A stretch of 64,000 nucleotides of DNA, from assembly GCA_002633025.1 (NCBI GenBank), contig NMRB01001195.1, positions 131,260 through 195,259 on the forward strand, given 5' to 3'. Positions within the stretch are counted from its first letter, which is position 1. Each line of letters begins with the position of its first letter. Both the position numbers and the translations under genes were made by a program. The notes beneath the pieces were generated by a model. The model did no database searches, was not told where the DNA came from, and was given only the letters and a program-made list of their open reading frames with translations. Positions 60,601 to 64,000 of this stretch are shown here, in pieces. The stretch is from Notospermus geniculatus (taxonomy: Eukaryota > Nemertea > Pilidiophora > Heteronemertea > Lineidae).

Positions 60601-63600
60601 CTTGGCCAACGTGCCAGGATCCACCAAGTCTGTAATATCTGATTCATTTTCTTGCTTCAGGTTATCAGGAGAGCGTAATGTTTTGCTGGCGTTGTTCGTC
60701 ACATCGGGTGAGAAAGCAGCACTTCCCAAGAAATGTGCCTCACTGGCGGGCACATCTGTTTGGATTGAAACAGAGCTCGATGGTTGTTTGACGTTTGGTC
60801 TAGGCGAATCCTCTTTTTCACTTTCTTCTCTTGAGACAACAAATGAAGGTTCTGTTTGAGTTTGACAGTCATTCATCTCTGCTTTAGGCTTGGTCACACT
60901 CGTCTCTTCAGCAACTTCAGTTTGTGTCATACTGTCCTTGAGGACTGCGGTAGATTTCTCCAGTCGCGGATCGTCAAGGCGACTGGTTGCAGATGATACA
61001 TCACTTGGACTTTTCCTCCTTCGAGGTGTTGACGTTCTTGAGCTTGAGAATTCCGATAGACTGCTTTCAGTTCCGTGACCTATTTCATAGTCTTCATCAA
61101 CATCAGAGATTTCGGAAAATTCTGATGACCCATCTTCATCATCTGACGCAAACTCTGTCTGGGTAGCTTGGGAACTATCCGCTGGCCACATTCCCTCTCC
61201 CACCATAGAATTCGTTAATTGATCCAGCGCATCTGAAGTTGGTGCTGCAGCAGCAGCAGCAGCAGATTCGATGTCTCCTTCTTCGGGTGTTTCAGCCTGA
61301 GTTCCAATTTCTTCAATAGAGAGTTGGCCAGCAATGGGCTCCGTTTCAAGACCAGGAACGGGACTCGTCTGAGTCGAGGTTTGTGCTATATTCTTGTCAG
61401 TTTGTGTAGCTGTATCAGTTTGTATTGGCAAAGACCTTGTATCAGCAATGTCCCCAGCAGCACTTGTACTGACAAAGCTTGAGTCATCTTCACTATAGTC
61501 GGAACTACAAGATACAGTAGAATCACCCAGACCCTGAAATGGTGTATTTTTCATTTTTGCTTTGTCTCTCTGTTTCCTCCTTGGTTTCTCCGTTTGGGAA
61601 GAAGCATCATGCATGTAAACCTGTTTCCCTTTGATGTCTCGAATATACGGCGAGCTCTCTTCTTCAGAGGAGTCTTCTCTTCCTCTCTGATCAGGGTAAG
61701 TCTTCAGTGCCTCAGATACAACCCCAGGTGCTGCTCCCTTCTCACTTGGCAAAATGACAACTGCGCCATCATTTCTGAGGACTTCAGTGGGACCGTGGTG
61801 AACATTGCCATCTGCATCGACATACAGGGCAGGTCCAACGGCTGTTGCAACATCTTGCACATCAACTGGTGTTATGTCTTCTTCTTCATTAGAAGAAAAC
61901 GTAGCTTCTTCATTTTCAGTGATGTAATGCGTTGGGCCAGTTGCACAGCTGGCGACATCAAAGTCTGATTTGGAATCCAGATGGGCACCCACAACCCTGT
62001 CGCTGGAAACGTCCTCAAGCTCGCTGGGAACTTCCTCTATTTCCTCTGCCACTTCAAAAACTGTTCCGTCTTGGGTTTGCATCTCTGTCAGTCTACTCTG
62101 ACCACATCCATCCTGATCAGTAGACTGAGACGATCCCACTGCATCAGGTAGAACTTTTTCTTCACACGCAGCAGAAACACCATTTTGGTTCACAATTTGC
62201 TTTCTGCCAGGATCACTTGAAACAGAATCAAGATTCGGATCCATGGGTCTTTGCTTGATAATACTTTCAAGTGCTCTTGGGATCTCTCCAACTTCCTTCA
62301 TCACTTCAAGAACTGTTCCATCCGGTTTTCGTATTTCAATTGGTCCATAATGAATATTTCCATCATGATCGATCGACTGGGATGGTCCAACAACATCTAC
62401 TAAAACTAGGTCTTCATCATCACCTGATGAAACAATGACATCTTCATTTTCATTAACATATCGCATCGGGCCTGTAATACTGATGTTGACATCTAAACTT
62501 GGCTCAAAATCCGAATCAGTCTGGATTTGAACAACTGAAGGAAGCTCACCATTTTTATCAAAAATAGGCGGTGAGATAGTCTGGATTTCGGCCAGTGAGA
62601 CTGGTTTGCCATCCCCGTCGATAAATGGAGTCTGTCTATCTGCCTGGATGTCTGCAAGTGTGACAGGTTGTCCATTTTGATCAAATACAGGTCTTCCACT
62701 TTTGTCAAGTACTGGCGTATGGCCAATGGACTGGATCTCGGCCAAAGAGACTGCTTTCCCATCGTCTCCGAACAGTGGAATTGTTGCATCTGCCTGGATT
62801 TCGCCGACAGTGACCGGCTTTCCGTTTTCATCAAACACAGGTTTTCCTCTGCTGTCAAGTACGGGAATCTGGGAAATGCCCCCGACCTCAGGTAAAAACA
62901 TTGGTTTCCTATCCTTGCCAAAAAGTGCCGGCCCTGCAACTGCCTGGAGTTGTTCGACTGTGAGAGGCTTTCCATCTTTGCCAAATAACGGTTTGCCACT
63001 CTTGTCGTGTACTGGCATTTGGGCAATGGCCTCGATCTCGTCCAACGACACTGGTTTCCTGTCCTTGTCAAACAGAGGAATCTGTGGATTGGCCTGGATT
63101 TTCCCAACTGTGAGAGGCTCTCCATTTTCATCAAAAATAGGTCTTCCGCTCTTGTCAACTGCCGTAGTCTGTGGGATAGCCTGGATTTCAGCCAGTGAGA
63201 CTGGTTTGCCATCCCCGTCGATAAATGGAGTCTGTCTATCTGCCTGGACGTCTGCAAGTGTGACAGGTTGTCCATTTTGATCAAATACAGGTCTTCCACT
63301 TTTGTCAAGTACTGGCGTTTGGCCGATGGACTGGATCTCGGCCAAAGAGACTGCTTTCCCGTCGTCTCCGAACAGTGGAATCGTTGCATCTGCCTGGGTT
63401 TCGCCGACAGTGACCTGCTTTCCGTTTTCATCAAACACAGGTTTTCCTCTGCTGTCAAGTACAGGAATCTGGGAAATGACTGCGACCTCAGCTAACGACA
63501 AAGGTTTCCCATCCTTGTCAAAAAGTGGCCGCCCTGCAACTGCCTGGAGTTCTTCGACTGTGAGAGGCTTTCCATCTTTGCCGAATACCGGTTTGCCACT

Positions 63601-64000
63601 CTTGTCGTGTACTGGCATTTGGGCAATGGCCTCGATCTCGTCCAACGACACTGGTTTCCTGTCCTTGTCAAACAGAGGAATCTGTGGATTGGCCTGAATT
63701 TTCCCAAATGTGAGAGGCTCTCCATTTTCATCAAAAATAGGTCTTCCGCTCTTGTCAACTGCCGTAGTCTGTGGGATAGCCTGGATTTCTACGTCTGCAA
63801 GTGTGACAGGTTGTCCATTTTGATCAAATACAGGTCTTCCACTTTTGTCATGTACTGGCGTTTGGCCAATGGACTGGATCTCAGCCAAAGAGACTGCTTT
63901 CCCGTCGTCTCCGAACAGTGGAATCGTTGCATCTGCCTGGATTTCGGCGACAGTGACCTGCTTTCCGTTTTCATCAAAAACAGGTTTTCCTCTGCTGTCA
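39517..64000 (-). CDS. STARD9/KIF16A-like protein, C-terminal half (5' end outside window)
   Basis: The gene enters from the right edge and ends at TAG 39517-39519. Exons, 5' to 3': 64000-57405 (giant, artificially broken at N 60284), 57074-56670, 56112-55989, 55403-55389, 54116-54051, 52444-52370, 50651-50575, 49882-49430, 47406-47170, 45219-45100, 44290-44063, a missing exon, 39920-39843 and 39618-39517. The C-terminus is a START lipid-binding domain whose final helix, IKRQPLAIAYL, resembles that of human STARD9. STARD9 is a kinesin-3 family protein with an N-terminal motor, a very long middle and a C-terminal START domain. No motor is visible here. The junction between 49430 and 47406 does not close in phase with the exons I found. 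Family assignment rests on the START region and on the long disordered or coiled middle. Confidence 0.72.
39843..39920 (-). CDS. START domain penultimate exon, STARD9-like
   Basis: The 26 residues include GSGFYLEPLYRNGKQVTKVT and YLLQ, the last beta strands of START. The acceptor is TTTTTCAG and the donor gtaagt. The exon is phase 0 and joins the final exon in frame. Confidence 0.82.
40219..40806. other. Sequence gap of 588 Ns
   Basis: This gap lies between the START exon at 44063-44290 and the one at 39843-39920. The central START strands are not found elsewhere in 40807-44062, so the missing exon is probably inside it. Confidence 0.9.
40807..41145. mobile_element. Interspersed repeat ending in GAC triplets, copy 1
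   Basis: It runs from gaactttgacctctgtgacc to a GACGACGACGAC tract and ctcaccccggtgagcta. A second copy with the same order is at 43684-44040. It is SINE-like in size but no tRNA head is evident. Copy 1 is cut by the N gap. Confidence 0.7.
41596..42020. repeat. Minisatellite of about 40-bp units
   Basis: About ten imperfect units read cagatcacaccagtattttg..acaagtgcacttt, with spacing variable between about 33 and 44 bp. It lies in the STARD9-like gene intron. Confidence 0.82.
42085..42150 (-). repeat. Hammerhead-like repeat unit (single arm)
   Basis: On the minus strand the core is CUGAGGA, A, GACCCC-GAUU-GGGGUC, GAA, then an imperfect AAUUU/AAAUAUU hairpin and C. Confidence 0.65.
43352..43560. 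repeat. Palindromic pair of hammerhead-like units
   Basis: Two arms, minus at 43360-43425 and plus at 43485-43550, face outward around a palindromic centre (GGGATCTCTACTAGAAAGTG inverted). The plus arm has every core element of the fold. Its outer stem is AAAGU (43488-43492) with ACUUU (43543-43547). Confidence 0.72.
43684..44040. mobile_element. Interspersed repeat ending in GAC triplets, copy 2
   Basis: This full copy of the element at 40807-41145 ends about 20 bp from the donor of the START exon at 44063. It has an extended GACGACGAC tract and the palindromic end TAGCTCACCCCGGTGAGCTA. Confidence 0.7.
44063..44290 (-). CDS. START domain N-terminal exon, STARD9-like
   Basis: The 76 residues include KCGRWHYAFEEKGVTVMMKK, VLGIGVIEEPLEYVWEIIKN and RFHYDRTLK. 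This is the usual START start: strand GVTV, then an E-xx-L-EYVWE helix, ending at the D-R-T-L-K motif. The donor is gttagt. The next START piece is not present before 39920. Confidence 0.85.
45100..45219 (-). CDS. STARD9-like exon preceding START
   Basis: The 40 residues include HTTLPEHITAYMIEAPVVNN and YRTIGNQACAELLQE. This gives the N-terminal helix leading into START. Phase 0 on both sides. Confidence 0.8.
46250..46462. mobile_element. MITE with GGCCCCTATTACATAGAG ends
   Basis: The 213-bp element is flanked by TTA on both sides. The ends are inverted and related to the elements at 34.4 and 54.6 kb. Confidence 0.75.
46812..47082. mobile_element. TIR element with ATCTTCGATAATCGAAGG ends
   Basis: The inverted ends extend about 50 bp (..GATCTGCTCACCAC..), total 271 bp. 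It lies 88 bp from the exon at 47170-47406. Confidence 0.75.
47170..47406 (-). CDS. STARD9-like exon, basic/serine-rich
   Basis: The 79 residues include NSKREKRRASQPIVTFYPYN, SDESAASDLSDNSS and NMDPRLPPELQR. The acceptor is TTTTCGCAG and the donor gtgagt. Incoming phase must be 0. Probably disordered. Confidence 0.78.
47501..47712. repeat. 31-bp minisatellite, about 7 units
   Basis: The unit is atgtacagaagtcgacagca.. with a 31-bp period. It lies about 95 bp on the intron side of the acceptor of the exon at 47406. Confidence 0.85.
48295..48497. mobile_element. Foldback element
   Basis: Inverted arms (aaaggggctgttcgttttca.. and complement, about 75 bp each) lie in a STARD9-like intron. Confidence 0.72.
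49430..49882 (-). CDS. STARD9-like exon, Ser/Tyr-rich
   Basis: About 150 residues, starting TNFTSRQASKSYDRLL and ending RHSTFQENEEL. Incoming phase 2 matches the exon at 50575-50651. The only plausible donor is gtgaat after GAACT (phase 2); otherwise TGA follows one base later. An exon bridging to 47406 (phase 0) was not identified with confidence. The sequence is low in hydrophobic residues and likely disordered. Confidence 0.72.
49958..50110. repeat. Inverted pair of hammerhead-like units, one arm decayed
   Basis: The minus arm at 49958-50022 is intact (CUGAAGA, A, GACCCUGGUUGGGGUC, GAA, AAUUUGCAAAAUU, C). The plus arm at about 50060-50110 has a damaged core (ctgaggaatacaacgg). Confidence 0.65.
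50575..50651 (-). CDS. STARD9-like small exon
   Basis: The peptide is AIDAEIEALRQEHLNRTKSK then DVMVP. It is short and helical, entering in phase 0 and leaving in phase 2, which fits its neighbours. Confidence 0.75.
51267..51571. mobile_element. hAT-like MITE, CAGGGTTTCCGCCAG ends
   Basis: The 305-bp element is flanked by CTGGT (51262-51266 and 51572-51576). The right end is CTGGTGGAAACCCTG. The interior contains poly-A and poly-T blocks. Confidence 0.82.
51841..52139. mobile_element. hAT-like MITE, G-rich interior
   Basis: The 299-bp element is flanked by TCAAA (51836-51840 and 52140-52144). It inserted into a tandem array of ggactcgatattcacagcaa-type units running about 51785-52245. Confidence 0.82.
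52370..52444 (-). CDS. STARD9-like small exon
   Basis: The peptide is ILQQITAISEAIASGNPSQP then RPAVK. Phase 0 on both sides; the acceptor is GCATGCAG and the donor gtacca. Confidence 0.7.
52568..52627. repeat. Perfect 60-bp palindrome
   Basis: TCAGTCCGGGAAAAGTCCGA continues to a centre of AACGTT and then reads back exactly. There is no spacer. Confidence 0.92.
54051..54116 (-). CDS. STARD9-like small exon, acidic
   Basis: The peptide is PCIVIDVIDDVMSSDSDYDW then PV, with acceptor GATACAG and donor gtaagt. It is phase 0 on both sides. It is called from splice sites and phase alone. Confidence 0.6.
54453..54738. mobile_element. Two abutting MITEs sharing one TTA
   Basis: Element A (54453-54603, ends TGGTCGCTCCACACGATCAAA) and element B (54607-54738, TTACATGGAGATATACGGTATA type) abut at the single TTA 54604-54606. 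TTA also flanks the outer sides (54450-54452 and 54739-54741). Confidence 0.75.
55389..55403 (-). CDS. STARD9-like 15-nt microexon candidate
   Basis: TTTTGCAG, then AAG TCA GCC CCG AAG (KSAPK), then gtgagt. It is phase 0 and fits between neighbours of phase 0. Strong splice signals support it, but a chance match is possible. Confidence 0.45.
55989..56112 (-). CDS. STARD9-like exon, Pro-rich
   Basis: The residues include FKGPPGPPSVSTTAGSAPPD and FPDRPPDWDMER. It enters in phase 2 and leaves in phase 0, which fits the preceding exon. Confidence 0.75.
56226..56440. repeat. Palindromic pair of hammerhead-like units, left arm truncated
   Basis: The plus arm at 56375-56440 is complete. The minus arm lacks the GAA half. 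The centre is a long palindrome (AGATCAAGGAAGTGAATGAG inverted). Confidence 0.68.
56494..56631. mobile_element. MITE with GGGAGGTTGAGATCAGCGAC ends
   Basis: The 138-bp element has near-perfect 36-bp inverted ends and flanking TA, which suits a Tc1/mariner-type non-autonomous element. Confidence 0.8.
56670..57074 (-). CDS. STARD9-like exon, Arg/Ser-rich
   Basis: 135 residues, including HRPRSRESIHNRSHTYGSPR, SSDEQYRRRTADYIHGLHAE and ERILAEYQHVRERSKSEIAQ. It has phase 2 on both sides. Part is predicted helical by composition; the remainder is disordered. Confidence 0.8.
57405..64000 (-). CDS. STARD9-like giant exon, split artificially at N 60284
   Basis: It continues past the right edge. Removing one of the two 745-bp copies flanking the N restores one reading frame of at least 5.8 kb (about 1950 codons). 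From N to C: an array of DxxGxP repeats (63888 and beyond to about 62490); an acidic, TQT-rich stretch (about 62400-59300); a coiled-coil segment EKLQEEHDRMMDLLRRSQEE (about 58990); and a conserved-looking helical block DEMERLRRERSYIVELLGRD..VPSKVWIELVEAQLNYTIGQ (58070-57940). Then follow LEESKRNIEDRIKELEK and a basic SR-rich end. The donor is gtaagg in phase 2. Confidence 0.8.
59539..60283 (-). other. 745-bp contig-end duplicate of 60285-61029
   Basis: The two copies align without indels at a constant offset of 746 and differ at a few SNPs (for example K/E near 60138 and 60884). The N at 60284 sits exactly between them. 746 is not a multiple of three, so the apparent frameshift is an assembly artefact. 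Confidence 0.95.
61243..61268 (-). repeat. CAG/CTG trinucleotide run encoding poly-Ala
   Basis: A GCAGCAGCAG run in the giant exon reads as about eight alanines on the coding strand. Confidence 0.85.
62490..63950 (-). repeat. DxxGxP protein-repeat array with 600-bp higher-order period
   Basis: Alternating 29- and 21-residue units such as PVLDKSGRPVFDQNGQPVTL and PFIDGDGKPVSLAEIQ build a 50-residue pair. Four pairs make a 200-residue (600-bp) block, repeated exactly 600 bp apart (62581, 63181, 63781). The block starting at 63781 lacks 57 bp in frame. Confidence 0.92.

Noticed and set aside
62493-63458. 321-residue minus-strand reading frame and long plus-strand frames over the repeat array
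   Set aside because: They are shadows of the in-frame DxxGxP repeat; periodic sequence without stops keeps other frames open.

Overview
The window is animal nuclear DNA with spliced genes: small exons, GT..AG introns and dense short DNA transposons. It most likely comes from a highly heterozygous marine invertebrate, because several stretches appear twice as near-identical copies that look like unmerged alleles. The exact phylum cannot be fixed from the sequence. A START-domain gene of the STARD9/KIF16A type argues for an invertebrate deuterostome or a lophotrochozoan. The words ACCGGTA and ACATGTA recur throughout.

Layout. 1-6208 is a second copy (probable haplotig) of the middle to 3' part of the exportin-5 gene. 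It joins the rest through a single N at 6209. 6768-6866 (+) is the last exon of SRP9. 9718-30322 (-) is a complete exportin-5 gene (XPO5) of 29 coding exons; splice phases close exactly to a 1211-residue protein once one duplicated contig end is set aside. 30694-34206 (+) is a complete NAA20 gene, the NatB catalytic subunit: 6 exons, 173 residues. NAA20 and XPO5 are head to head with 371 bp between start codons. 35.8 kb to beyond 64000 (-) is the 3' half of a large STARD9/KIF16A-like gene. It has a long 3' UTR, a C-terminal START domain split over exons (its middle piece apparently lost in the 588-N gap at 40219-40806), a string of small exons, and a giant exon of more than 5.8 kb. That exon encodes coiled coil, many TQT motifs and a highly regular DxxGxP repeat domain. 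Its kinesin motor, if present, lies beyond the right edge.

Assembly structure matters for any reader. Single Ns at 6209, 23547 and 60284 mark places where overlapping contig ends were abutted instead of merged, duplicating sequence. The N at 60284 breaks the reading frame of the giant exon artificially. The duplicates expose polymorphic transposon insertions with clean empty sites.

The most unusual signal is a family of inverted-pair repeats in introns of XPO5 and the STARD9-like gene. On one strand they can be drawn as a hammerhead-ribozyme-like fold: CUGANGA, a stem-loop, GAA, a short hairpin and UUC, with one extra A after the CUGANGA box. SRP9, XPO5 and NAA20 are housekeeping genes (signal recognition particle, pre-miRNA export, N-terminal acetylation). 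They are neighbours and do not form a pathway.
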